Shown in pieces: positions 25,370-32,796 of a DNA stretch of 38,716 nucleotides. How positions within the stretch are numbered: the stretch's first letter is position 1; each line of letters begins with the position of its first letter. A program made the translations under genes and the position numbers. The notes under the pieces were generated by a model. That model searched no databases and had not been told where the DNA came from. It saw only the letters and a program-made list of their open reading frames with translations. The stretch comes from Chloroflexota bacterium (GTDB taxonomy: Bacteria; Chloroflexota; Anaerolineae; Anaerolineales; Villigracilaceae): the NCBI GenBank assembly GCA_016235425.1, contig JACRLC010000077.1, positions 1-38,716 of the forward strand, read 5' to 3'.

Positions 25370-25592
25370 TTAATTGCTCGTCATGGTGCATATTTATCTG
25401 GAAACCTTTGCCGCTGTGGTTCATATCAAAATATCATGCGAGCCGTAGCTGCGGCCGGCAAACGGGAATGAACAGGATTTGACTGACCCCTGCACGCGGT
25501 CGTGTTTACTGAACCGGATGAATATGAACTGCGCGGGAAAATCTTGGTTGAAATATAAGGCAGGTTAGGGGACATTTAAGGCGCTTTTCTTC
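25370..25592. other. Non-coding stretch with no recognised gene
   Basis: Between the broken regulator and the promoter at 25593 no ORF with family features, no tRNA and no strong terminator was seen on either strand. A weak dyad (GCCGTAG and CTGCGGC) lies near 25443-25456. The stretch may be decayed sequence upstream of the TPR-like fragment. Confidence 0.5.
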
Positions 25593-25620
25593 TTGACATT
25601 CCTCCCACTGACACTATACT
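25593..25620 (+). promoter_or_regulatory. Sigma-70 type promoter for the 25690-28351 operon
   Basis: TTGACA (25593-25598) and TATACT (25615-25620) are separated by 16 bases, about 70 bases before the first start codon of the operon. Confidence 0.7.
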
Positions 25621-25689
25621 GGGGATGAAAGAAACATCGGATGTGAATCTCAAAGTCTATGGCAATCCTCTCCAGGGAGGGATGATGAC

Positions 25690-26394
25690 ATGAACAAGGT
25701 TCGCTCTGTTTCAGGGGACAAGATCCGGGTGCTTATTGTGGATGACCACGCCATGGTACGGCAGGGCCTGCGGACATTCCTGGAATTGCAGGATACCTCT
25801 GCTTTGCCGATCGAAGTGACGGGGGAGGCCGCTAATGGAATCGAGGCGGTGGAATTGGCGCGTGATACGCAACCCGACATCGTTCTGCTGGATCTGGTTA
25901 TGCCTGAAATGGACGGCATCCAGGCTGCGCCCAAAATCATCGAAGCCAGTCCGCGATCGCGTGTGATCATTTTGACCAGTTTCGGCGAAGAGGATAAAGT
26001 CCTGCCTGCCATTCGTGCGGGCGCACAGGGTTATCTGCTCAAGGACATTCCGCCGAATGAATTGGTGCAGGCTGTGCGCGAGGCTTATCTTGGCAAGGTG
26101 CAGCTGCATCCTGAGGTTGCCAAAAAACTGATGTTGGCGGTGGCAGCAAAGGAGGAGCCGGCTTCAGGCCGCGCCGCGGCCAATTCCGAGAACGGGTTGA
26201 CCGGGCGCGAGCAGGAAGTCCTGCGGCTGATTGCCGATGGAATGAGCAACCATGAGATTGCCGAGAAACTGGTCATCAGCGAGAAGACCGTCAAGACACA
26301 CGTCAGCAATCTCCTCAGCAAATTGCATCTGGATGACCGCACGCAAGCCGCCATCTACGCCCTGCGGCACGGATTGACGACGGACAAGAACTGA
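25690..26394 (+). CDS. NarL/FixJ-family response regulator
   Basis: 234-residue regulator. Receiver about 10-130, with VLIVDDH, the acceptor Asp in IVLLDLVMPEMDG and Lys in YLLKDIP. A linker of about 30 residues rich in Ala leads to a LuxR helix-turn-helix (LTGREQEVLRLIADG, SEKTVKTHVSNLLSKL). AGGGAGG at 25674-25680 precedes ATG 25690 by 9 bases. Its TGA shares one base with the ATG of the kinase gene that follows (TGATG), so the two are translationally coupled and form a cognate pair. The order regulator-kinase is the reverse of that at 194-3620 and 30535-32393. Confidence 0.93.
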   Translation: MNKVRSVSGDKIRVLIVDDHAMVRQGLRTFLELQDTSALPIEVTGEAANGIEAVELARDTQPDIVLLDLVMPEMDGIQAAPKIIEASPRSRVIILTSFGEEDKVLPAIRAGAQGYLLKDIPPNELVQAVREAYLGKVQLHPEVAKKLMLAVAAKEEPASGRAAANSENGLTGREQEVLRLIADGMSNHEIAEKLVISEKTVKTHVSNLLSKLHLDDRTQAAIYALRHGLTTDKN

Positions 26395-27575
26395 TGCGTA
26401 CAGCCGGTGTGTACTTGATCTTTGCCGCGGTTGCGTTGCGCGGCGCGGTGACCTTTTCTGACGAATCGCAGTTCGGCGCGGTGCTTGGTCTTCTCGCGGC
26501 GTATGGCTTGCTCCTGTTTGCCAAAACATGGATCATTCATCGCCAATCTTCGGATTTATTTCGATCTCAATATTCACAACTGATTTATCTTTTCCTGCAA
26601 TCCACTCTCGTGATTGGCCTGTTGATCGTTTCTACATACGAGGATTTTTTCGCACTCTTGTTCGTTCCGCTCAGCCTTGATGCGGTCTCCTTCTTTGGGC
26701 GGCGTTTGGGGTTCATGGGCATTGCGGTCTTTTCACTCGCGCTCACCAGCGCGATGCTGTTTTCGGATGAAGGCCAACTTTTCGGGCTGGCCATGGGAGG
26801 ACTTTACAGCGGCATGTGTTTCCTCTTCGGTGGATACGCTCATCAGGTTCAGAAAGCCGAAGCGGCGCACGACCAAAATCAACGCATGTTCAACGAATTG
26901 CAGACCGCCCATCGTCAACTTCAAAGCTATGCGGATCAGGTGGCAAGTCTGGCGGTGGAACAGGAACGCAACCGACTGGCGCGTGACCTCCACGATTCGG
27001 TCACGCAGACGGTCTTCAGCATGAACCTGGCCGCGCAGTCGGCGCGTCTGCTATTGGATAAAGATCCGCTTCGCACTTCGGGACAGTTGCTTCGCCTCGA
27101 GGAACTTGCCGCGAACGCTTTGAGTGAGATCCAATCCCTCGTTACACAGTTGCGTCCGCGTTCGATGGCAGAAGAGGGTCTGCCTGCGGCTCTGCGCCGG
27201 ATGATAGATGAGCGTCAGGCCCGTGACGGGTTACAAGTTTCACTGGAAATGCATGGCGAGGAAAAGTTGTCCGAAGCCGTAGCCGCGGCGCTGTATTCCA
27301 TCACGCAAGAGGCGTTGACCAATGTTGCCAAACACAGCGGCGCGCGTGAAGCAACTGTCCGTTTGAACTTGGACGCTGACAAATCCTGCCTTGAAATCGA
27401 AGATCGCGGCCTCGGCTTCGATCCGCAGGCAGCCTTGAATCAACGCGGTCATTTGGGGCTGGCGGGCATGTCCGAGCGGGCGCGTGAGATCGGATGGAGT
27501 CTGTCGGTTGAGTCGCGGCACGGTCGGGGGACGCGAATTCGTGTAATGCAGAATCAACCTCGAGGTCCAGAATGA
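26394..27575 (+). CDS. Membrane NarL-type sensor histidine kinase
   Basis: 393-residue kinase. About five to six membrane helices fill residues 1-150 with no large extracellular loop, so it probably senses within or at the membrane. A coiled coil (QLQSYADQVASLAVEQERN) leads to the HisKA_3 domain with RLARDLHDSVTQTVFS (His near 200). The ATPase domain has the ALTNVAKHS N-box, EDRGLGFDP and HLGLAGMSERAREI. It is coupled to the regulator upstream and overlaps by 4 bases the next gene, a paralogous kinase without ATPase domain. The stimulus is unknown; the architecture resembles LiaS/VraS or NreB-type kinases. Confidence 0.92.
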   Translation: MRTAGVYLIFAAVALRGAVTFSDESQFGAVLGLLAAYGLLLFAKTWIIHRQSSDLFRSQYSQLIYLFLQSTLVIGLLIVSTYEDFFALLFVPLSLDAVSFFGRRLGFMGIAVFSLALTSAMLFSDEGQLFGLAMGGLYSGMCFLFGGYAHQVQKAEAAHDQNQRMFNELQTAHRQLQSYADQVASLAVEQERNRLARDLHDSVTQTVFSMNLAAQSARLLLDKDPLRTSGQLLRLEELAANALSEIQSLVTQLRPRSMAEEGLPAALRRMIDERQARDGLQVSLEMHGEEKLSEAVAAALYSITQEALTNVAKHSGAREATVRLNLDADKSCLEIEDRGLGFDPQAALNQRGHLGLAGMSERAREIGWSLSVESRHGRGTRIRVMQNQPRGPE

Positions 27576-28351
27576 AGCGGGCGTATGGTTATCAGGGCAG
27601 TTATCTGATCGGCTACATCCTCATTGCCGTGGTCGCATTGCGCGCGATCCTCTTTTATGAGGAGTCATCGAATCTCGTCGTCGCAGTCTCGCTGATTGCG
27701 ATCTATGGCCTGTTCTATGCTTTGGAGCCGTGGCTGTCGAACCATATTCGCTGGAACAACCTGCTTTACTTCCCGTTTCAAACCGCGCTGGTGCTTACGC
27801 TCTCCAACCTGCGTCCATTTTTGGATATCCAATCGCTGTTGTACATCCCGCTTTGCATCCAGGCTGTGCGCGCGTTTTCACGTCGAGCCGTTCTGATCTG
27901 GATGACTGTATACGTTGCGCTGATCGGCGCCACGCAGGTGATTGGATTGGGCTGGGTAGACGGGCTGGCGCTTCTCCTGCTCTTTCTGGCGGTGGGCGCA
28001 TTTCTGATCTCATATGATTTCCTTTATTCGCGGACCCAGGCCGACCAGGCCGAAAGTCAGCGTCTGCTCGCGGGCTTGCAGTCTGCCCACCGAAAATTGC
28101 AGGAATACGCCGCACAAGCGAAGGAGCTGGCCGCGGCACGTGAACGCAACCGACTGGCGCGCGAACTGCACGACTCGGTCAGCCAGGCGATCTTTTCCAT
28201 CACGTTGACCTCCCAATCCGCCCGCCTCCTGCTCGACCGCGACCCCGCCCGTGTCCCCGAACAACTCGACCGCCTGCAAAAGCTGACCGAGGACGCGCTC
28301 AGTCAACTGCGTTCGTTGATCGAGCAGTTGCGTCCCCCACAGAAATCCTGA
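27572..28351 (+). CDS. Kinase-like membrane protein with HisKA_3 domain but no ATPase domain
   Basis: 259-residue paralogue of the preceding kinase. About five to six membrane helices (residues 10-155), the same coiled coil (HRKLQEYAAQAKELAAARER) and a full dimerisation/phosphotransfer helix with RLARELHDSVSQAIFSITLT (His near 202). The protein then ends at LRSLIEQLRPPQKS, exactly where the ATPase domain would begin. A strong terminator starts 6 bases after the stop, so the lack is not caused by a nearby frameshift. It overlaps the full kinase by 4 bases. It could form mixed dimers with that kinase and be phosphorylated in trans, act as a phosphatase or be a dominant-negative partner; these are inferences. 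Confidence 0.85.
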   Translation: MKRAYGYQGSYLIGYILIAVVALRAILFYEESSNLVVAVSLIAIYGLFYALEPWLSNHIRWNNLLYFPFQTALVLTLSNLRPFLDIQSLLYIPLCIQAVRAFSRRAVLIWMTVYVALIGATQVIGLGWVDGLALLLLFLAVGAFLISYDFLYSRTQADQAESQRLLAGLQSAHRKLQEYAAQAKELAAARERNRLARELHDSVSQAIFSITLTSQSARLLLDRDPARVPEQLDRLQKLTEDALSQLRSLIEQLRPPQKS

Positions 28352-28356
28352 AAATC

Positions 28357-28394
28357 AGACCCTAAAGGTTTCCAAAACCTTTAGGGTCTTTTTT
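28357..28394 (+). terminator. Strong intrinsic terminator of the 25690-28351 operon
   Basis: AGACCCTAAAGGTT (28357-28370) pairs perfectly with AACCTTTAGGGTCT (28376-28389) across a 5-base loop and runs into six T residues (28389-28394). It lies 6 bases after the stop of the ATPase-less kinase gene. Confidence 0.93.
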
Positions 28395-28402
28395 ATGTCT
28401 AC

Positions 28403-28469
28403 GACTTGCGATGTAGACCTACATCTCAAGTCTGAGCGAATAAATCCGCCTCTATTCGCAGGGCGGATT
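28403..28469. promoter_or_regulatory. 30-base palindrome and interleaved hairpins upstream of the 28544 operon
   Basis: GACTTGCGATGTAG (28403-28416) and CTACATCTCAAGTC (28419-28432) form a 14-base dyad with one mismatch around a 2-base centre, a good candidate for a dimeric regulator site. Just after it GCGAATA (28436-28442) can pair with TATTCGC (28453-28459) and AATCCGCC (28443-28450) with GGCGGATT (28462-28469); the two stems interleave as in an H-type pseudoknot. A possible -10 TATAGT (28507-28512) follows, with no good -35. If that promoter is used the structures act as DNA sites rather than RNA. Confidence 0.5.
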
Positions 28470-28543
28470 CAACCTCGCGCCAGATGCGCCTTTACCTGTC
28501 TGCGCGTATAGTGGGAATGTAATTTTCGACCAAAGGAATTCCC

Positions 28544-28759
28544 ATGAACACTCGAATGTTGACACACCCCGCGGCGATCTGCAACTTCCGTATTGCAGTA
28601 TCCGAGCAACCAATTTATGCCTCCTCCCGCGACTACGGCTTCGACTTCAACGAAGAGGAACTGGCAGGAGATTTACTTGCCCCTTTGCCTGCGAGCGAGC
28701 CGACTCACGAAGTGGATGCGGATGAATTCGAGTCGCGCTATCTGTGGTTTGTTTCTTGA
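28544..28759 (+). CDS. Small acidic protein of unknown function (71 aa)
   Basis: Not recognised. The 71-residue product has no signal peptide or membrane helix. Its C-terminal half is acidic (FNEEELAGDLL, HEVDADEFESRYLWF). AAGGAA a few bases before ATG 28544 is a fair ribosome site, and the stop lies 11 bases before the start of the receiver gene, so the two are probably co-transcribed. Base composition matches the neighbours. It could be a small accessory protein of the receiver that follows, but nothing in the sequence proves this. Confidence 0.6.
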   Translation: MNTRMLTHPAAICNFRIAVSEQPIYASSRDYGFDFNEEELAGDLLAPLPASEPTHEVDADEFESRYLWFVS

Positions 28760-28770
28760 GGGACGAGAGA

Positions 28771-29139
28771 ATGACTGCAACCCGAGTTTTGATCGTGGAC
28801 GATGTAGTACAGGTTCGCCGCGACCTGCGCACACTGTTGAGCCTTTCCGGTGAAATTGAAGTCATCGGCGAGGCCCCGAACGGACTGGAAGCTGTGCGCC
28901 AAGCCGAGTCCATCCAACCTGACGTGGTGCTGATGGATTTGGAAATGCCTGTCATGGATGGTTACGAAGCGACGCGGCAGGTCAAGTCGCGCGTTCCATC
29001 TTGCAGGGTGATCGCGCTCACTGTGCATGATTATCCGTCGGCGCGCGCCAAGGCGCAGGAATCTGGCGTGGATGCCTTCCTCGTCAAAGGCGCGTCTGTG
29101 GAAAGTATTGTTCAAACGATTTCCAAACAAAAGGAGTAA
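28771..29139 (+). CDS. Stand-alone response regulator receiver domain
   Basis: 122-residue receiver with no output domain. The acidic pair is in VLIVDDV, the acceptor Asp in VVLMDLEMPVMDGYEATR and the Lys in FLVKGAS, so it should be active. Upstream in-frame codons to 28744 overlap the previous gene; ATG 28771 gives the usual N-terminus MTATRVLIVDD. It is similar in design to the receiver at 3909. Its stop codon overlaps the region of the AAGGAG that serves the acyltransferase gene next in line, so the genes are tightly linked. The nearby ATPase-less kinase or full kinase (26394) may be its phosphate donor (inference). Confidence 0.9.
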   Translation: MTATRVLIVDDVVQVRRDLRTLLSLSGEIEVIGEAPNGLEAVRQAESIQPDVVLMDLEMPVMDGYEATRQVKSRVPSCRVIALTVHDYPSARAKAQESGVDAFLVKGASVESIVQTISKQKE

Positions 29140-29142
29140 AAA

Positions 29143-30327
29143 ATGGAAACCAAAACTATTCAAAGAAGATTCGACCTCGACTGGCTGAGAGTGCTTGCCA
29201 TCCTGTCCGTCTTCATCTACCACTCGACGCGCTTTTTCAACCTGGGAGATTGGCACGTCAAGAACGTTATTACTTACGTATGGGTGGAGGCCCTCGAGCG
29301 TTTCATGGAGATCTGGATGATGCCGCTGGTCTTCCTCATCTCCGGTGCAAGCATCTTCTACGCCATGAACAAAGGCGGCGCGGGCACATTCTTTAAGGAC
29401 AAAGTCTTTCGCCTGCTTATCCCCCTGCTGGTGGCGATGTTCACGTACGCATCCCTGCAAATCTACCTGGAGAGGGTCACGCACGGCCAGTTCAGCGGCT
29501 CGTATTTCGCATTCCTGCCGCACTATTTCGAAGGCGTGTACTTGGATGTCGGCAGTGCCGGCAACTTCGCCTTCCACGGGATGCACATGTGGTATGTGAT
29601 GATCTTGTTCATCTACTGCCTGCTCTTCCATCCGCTCTTCCGCTGGTGGAAGGGGAGCGGGCGCGGCATGCTGAATAAAATCGGTGACATCCTCGGCTTT
29701 CCCTGGACCCTGTGGCTGGCTCTGGCTTTCCCGATCCTTATCCTGAATATCTGGGTGAGTGACACCGACTTGGAGTTTGGGGCAGGTGGCTGGCCTTTCC
29801 TATACTACATCTTCTTCCTGCTCTACGGATTTGTGATCGTCTCGCATGAACGTTTGCAGGCGAACATCAAACGGATGCGCTGGTTTCATCTGACCCTGGG
29901 GCTTGTTCTCTCAGCGGCGCTCCTTATCCTCACTGCGAATCCAGCCCTTGCATCTTTGGAAGACGCGCTGGGTGAGACGTTCTACATCCTCAGTGCTTGC
30001 TGTCTGCTCCCCGCTTTCCTCGGCTTCGGGATGCAGCATCTAACCAAAACCAGTCCATTCCTCAAATATGCAGGCGAAGCCGTGATGGGTTTCTACATCC
30101 TGCACCAGACCGTGCTGTTGATTGCCGGCTATTTCGTCGTGCAATGGGCTATTCCTGATTTCGCGAAATGGATGGTCATCCTCACCACCTCATTCGTCGT
30201 CATCATGGCAACTTACGAATTTGCGGTGCGGCGCGTCAACGTCCTGAGATTCCTGTTCGGGATGAAGCCCATAACCAGGGCCCCCGCCGCCCAGACCATG
30301 GATCCTCAAGTTGCCAAGGCAGCTTGA
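29143..30327 (+). CDS. Acyltransferase-3 family membrane protein (OpgC-like)
   Basis: 394-residue integral membrane protein with about ten helices. The N-terminus RRFDLDWLRVLAILSVFIYH is the acyltransferase-3 start motif, with the His that family members use in acyl transfer. It resembles glucan-modifying OpgC/MdoC-type proteins and other enzymes that O-acylate cell-surface glycans. AAGGAG (29131-29136) is 6 bases from ATG. It follows a receiver-only gene, so surface modification may be under signalling control. The substrate cannot be named from the sequence. Confidence 0.85.
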   Translation: METKTIQRRFDLDWLRVLAILSVFIYHSTRFFNLGDWHVKNVITYVWVEALERFMEIWMMPLVFLISGASIFYAMNKGGAGTFFKDKVFRLLIPLLVAMFTYASLQIYLERVTHGQFSGSYFAFLPHYFEGVYLDVGSAGNFAFHGMHMWYVMILFIYCLLFHPLFRWWKGSGRGMLNKIGDILGFPWTLWLALAFPILILNIWVSDTDLEFGAGGWPFLYYIFFLLYGFVIVSHERLQANIKRMRWFHLTLGLVLSAALLILTANPALASLEDALGETFYILSACCLLPAFLGFGMQHLTKTSPFLKYAGEAVMGFYILHQTVLLIAGYFVVQWAIPDFAKWMVILTTSFVVIMATYEFAVRRVNVLRFLFGMKPITRAPAAQTMDPQVAKAA

Positions 30328-30344
30328 ACTTCGCAATTGGAAAT

Positions 30345-30389
30345 AGAAAAAGCCACTTCCGGCTCCTTTCTTGAAAGCAGCCGGGAGTG
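30345..30389 (-). terminator. Hairpin with a minus-strand T-run after the acyltransferase gene
   Basis: CACTTCCGGCT (30354-30364) and AGCCGGGAGTG (30379-30389) pair with one mismatch, with an inner CTTT/AAAG stem. The poly-A side is on the left (GAAAAAG), so the T-run belongs to a transcript of the minus strand. No minus-strand gene is nearby; on the plus strand it could still protect the 3' end of the acyltransferase mRNA. Confidence 0.4.
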
Positions 30390-30492
30390 AAGGATGAAAC
30401 ATGAGGCCTGTGTCTCTTTTTGATCTTGGAGTTTACTCATCCATTAAAATCCAGCCAACACCGTAATATGCCGTTTTTTTATCCGTCAAAAG

Positions 30493-30501
30493 TGCTACAA
30501 T
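30493..30501 (+). promoter_or_regulatory. Extended -10 promoter element of the 30535 kinase gene
   Basis: TGCTACAAT at 30493-30501 is an extended -10 box (TGn plus TACAAT) about 33 bases before the start codon. A T-rich tract precedes it but no good -35 hexamer is visible. Confidence 0.5.
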
Positions 30502-30534
30502 ATTTTTAGCGATCATCCACACTCGGATATTGAG

Positions 30535-31740
30535 ATGGAACCCCGCCCCACACTTTCCACAACCCAGGATCAACAGGGAAAAGCGCTTCTCCTGTTCATG
30601 GTAGTCATCGGCTATCTCGTCACCTTCCTGGCGGCATCGCGGGATGACATACAGTTTTCCGTTTCCCGATTGTTTGTGGGAATTGCGTTTGGAGTGGTCT
30701 TTCTGATCCTGGGCGTTTTTGATGCAGAGATTTTGCGGCGTTTCTCGGCAAATACGAGGAACGCTTTATTTTTCTCCATTCAGTGCGCGCTCGTCTTTGG
30801 CATCGGTTGGACTCTCGGGCCCGGCGGCCACTGGCTGATTGGCCTGCCGCTGGCAGGCATGGCAGTGGACAGGTTATCACCGCGCTGGCGCTGGCTGGTT
30901 TACGCCGCGCTGATTGCAACGGTTATTTTGCCGATCGGTCTGCGCTATTCCACATGGGAGACCGCGCTCTTCAATGGATTTATCATCTCCACAGCGATTT
31001 TCTTCGTGGTTGTATTTTCGCAATTTCGTTTGAATGAACAACAGGCGCGCGAAAAAGCCGAGGAGCTTGCAAAACAATTGGAAGCGGCTAATCATCAATT
31101 GGCTGAATATGCTTCACAGGCTGAGGAGCTTGCCGCCACGCAGGAACGCAATCGCCTGGCGCGCGAGATTCACGATAATCTCGGCCACTACCTGACTATT
31201 ATCAACGTGCAGATCGAGGCCGCGAAAGTAACCCTGGACTCCGACCCAAAACGCACATGGGATGCGCTGAACAAGGCGCAGGAACTTGCAAGAAAAGGAC
31301 TGACCAGTGTGCGCGAGTCGGTCTCGGCTCTGCGCGTGTCGCCTGTGGAAAATCGTCCATTGGAAGAAGTCATTTCCACGTTGGTTGATGAGACACAAGC
31401 AACAGGTATCACTGCGAAGTTCGATGTTCTTGGCGAGCCTCGCGCTGTGGATGAAAAAGTCGCGCTGGCGTTGTATCGTGCCGCGCAGGAGGGATTGACC
31501 AACGTCCGCAAACATGCAAATGCTTCATGCGTGGATGTCGAATTGGATTTTTCCCGGCCCGATAAGATCCGCCTCTCTGTTCGGGACGATGGGGCTGGTG
31601 CGGCTGACACGAGCAGTGGATTCGGCCTTGTCGGAATCCGCGAACGCATCCATTTGCTAGGTGGTGATTGCAAGATCGAGACACAAGCTGGAAAGGGATT
31701 TTGTCTCGAAGTAAGTGTGCCTGTGGCAGAGGAGGAATGA
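30535..31740 (+). CDS. Membrane NarL-type sensor histidine kinase (LiaS-like layout)
   Basis: 401-residue kinase. About six membrane helices lie in residues 15-165, followed by a coiled coil (EKAEELAKQLEAANHQ) and a HisKA_3 domain with RLAREIHDNLGHYLTI (His near 209). The ATPase domain shows GLTNVRKHA, RDDGAGAAD and FGLVGIRERIHLLGG. It is followed without a gap by its regulator gene (the TGA stop shares a base with ATG 31740). The short loops between helices suggest intramembrane sensing, as in LiaS/VraS kinases of cell-envelope stress. Genes for envelope-type proteins lie downstream at 32560-34935. Confidence 0.92.
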   Translation: MEPRPTLSTTQDQQGKALLLFMVVIGYLVTFLAASRDDIQFSVSRLFVGIAFGVVFLILGVFDAEILRRFSANTRNALFFSIQCALVFGIGWTLGPGGHWLIGLPLAGMAVDRLSPRWRWLVYAALIATVILPIGLRYSTWETALFNGFIISTAIFFVVVFSQFRLNEQQAREKAEELAKQLEAANHQLAEYASQAEELAATQERNRLAREIHDNLGHYLTIINVQIEAAKVTLDSDPKRTWDALNKAQELARKGLTSVRESVSALRVSPVENRPLEEVISTLVDETQATGITAKFDVLGEPRAVDEKVALALYRAAQEGLTNVRKHANASCVDVELDFSRPDKIRLSVRDDGAGAADTSSGFGLVGIRERIHLLGGDCKIETQAGKGFCLEVSVPVAEEE

Positions 31741-32393
31741 TGGCGATTCGAGTTCTTCTTGTAGATGACCAGGCTCTCTTTCGTGAGGGATTGGATACGC
31801 TGTTATCCGCCCACAAGGATATTCAAGTCGTTGGGCAGGCATCGAATGGACAGGAAGCGATTGACCTCGCGCTGAAACTTCGTCCCGATGTGATCTTGAT
31901 GGACATGCAAATGCCTGTGCTGAATGGCATCGGCGCGACGCGGCGGTTGAAAGGGTTACTGCCCGATTGCCGTGTGATCGCGCTAAGCACGTTCGATGAC
32001 AAGGAGTACATTTTTGACGCGTTGCGCGCCGGCGCGGTGGGGTATTTGCTTAAGGATGTGGGATCGGCGCAGTTGGCAGAGTCCATTCGGAGGACGGCGC
32101 GCGGCGAGTCGATTCTCGATCCGTCGGTGGCCGCGAAAGTGGTGGTGGAATTCAGCCGCGTATCCTCCCTGGTAACGGCGACCAGTTCCGAGGTCCTGAT
32201 TGAACCGCTTTCCGAGCGTGAGATCGAAGTCCTGAGGCTGGTCACAGTCGGGTTGTCGAATCGAGAAATTGCGGAGAGACTGGTCATCAGCGCGGGCACC
32301 GCCAAGACACACATCCATAATCTGTGCGGGAAGTTGGGCGCGCACAATCGCACCGAGGCGGCGATGCGGGCGAGAGAATTAAACCTGGTTTAG
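31740..32393 (+). CDS. NarL/FixJ-family response regulator
   Basis: 217-residue regulator and evident partner of the kinase upstream. The receiver has VLLVDDQALFREGL, the acceptor Asp in VILMDMQMPVLNG and Lys in YLLKDVG. The LuxR helix-turn-helix contains LSEREIEVLRLVTVGLSNRE and SAGTAKTHIHNLCGKL. The frame is open back to 31668, but GGAGG (31731-31735) and the receiver start favour ATG 31740; ATG 31737 is only 1 base from the ribosome site. A terminator follows at 32415-32450. Confidence 0.93.
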   Translation: MAIRVLLVDDQALFREGLDTLLSAHKDIQVVGQASNGQEAIDLALKLRPDVILMDMQMPVLNGIGATRRLKGLLPDCRVIALSTFDDKEYIFDALRAGAVGYLLKDVGSAQLAESIRRTARGESILDPSVAAKVVVEFSRVSSLVTATSSEVLIEPLSEREIEVLRLVTVGLSNREIAERLVISAGTAKTHIHNLCGKLGAHNRTEAAMRARELNLV

Positions 32394-32414
32394 CATTTAG
32401 GTCATCTGGGATTG

Positions 32415-32450
32415 AGGCGGCTGTCACTTCAAAAGTGGCAGCCACCTTTT
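32415..32450 (+). terminator. Intrinsic terminator after the 31740 regulator gene
   Basis: GGCTGTCACT (32419-32428) pairs with AGTGGCAGCC (32434-32443), one G-T pair, extended by AGG/CCT outside a mismatch, and runs into TTTTA. It separates the kinase/regulator pair from the 35-aa peptide gene. Confidence 0.75.
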
Positions 32451-32520
32451 ATTTAAACCACCTAATCTACCGTTTGGCAGATGCAATAAACCGGGTTGAT
32501 TGGGTACATTGTGCTTGTAA

Positions 32521-32756
32521 GTGCCCAACGGACTTTTTCCAATGAAAGGAGAAAAAAACATGGATCTCTGGCTGGCTCTCTTTTGGGGTAGCCCAATCGG
32601 CCTGGGTGTGTTCTTCATCGGCCTCGGCGTGCTGTTCATCGGCATTGCCAAGCTTCGCAACAAGTGATCTTTTCGATTCTTCATTCCTGGCGGCGAGGAA
32701 GTTGCCGGGAACGAGGATGGGCGCATTTGACTCTAAACGTATCTTCCGTTGGGCAC
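32521..32756. repeat. 12-bp perfect inverted repeats framing the 35-aa peptide gene
   Basis: GTGCCCAACGGA (32521-32532) is repeated exactly in reverse as TCCGTTGGGCAC (32745-32756). The 236-base unit between contains the ribosome site and whole coding region of the 35-aa peptide. It could be a small mobile unit or a long-range RNA pairing; no target-site duplication was identified. Confidence 0.55.
32560..32667 (+). CDS. 35-residue single-helix membrane peptide
   Basis: ATG 32560 is 8 bases after AAAGGAG (32545-32551). The product begins MDLWLALFWGSPIGLGVFF and ends VLFIGIAKLRNK before TGA 32665-32667. It is almost wholly one membrane helix with GxxxG-like glycine spacing and a basic C-terminal tail, so it should insert with the tail in the cytoplasm. 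The strong ribosome site and clean reading frame favour a real gene. No family was recognised. It lies between a LiaS-like two-component pair and an Lnt-like gene. Confidence 0.65.
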   Translation: MDLWLALFWGSPIGLGVFFIGLGVLFIGIAKLRNK

Positions 32757-32796
32757 AACAGGAATCATCTTTCAAAGTTTTCAGAAGGAGAAAGAA

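Noticed and set aside
28738-29631. A 297-codon minus-strand frame across the receiver and acyltransferase genes
   Set aside because: It spans two real genes and their junction, and its product has no recognisable motif.
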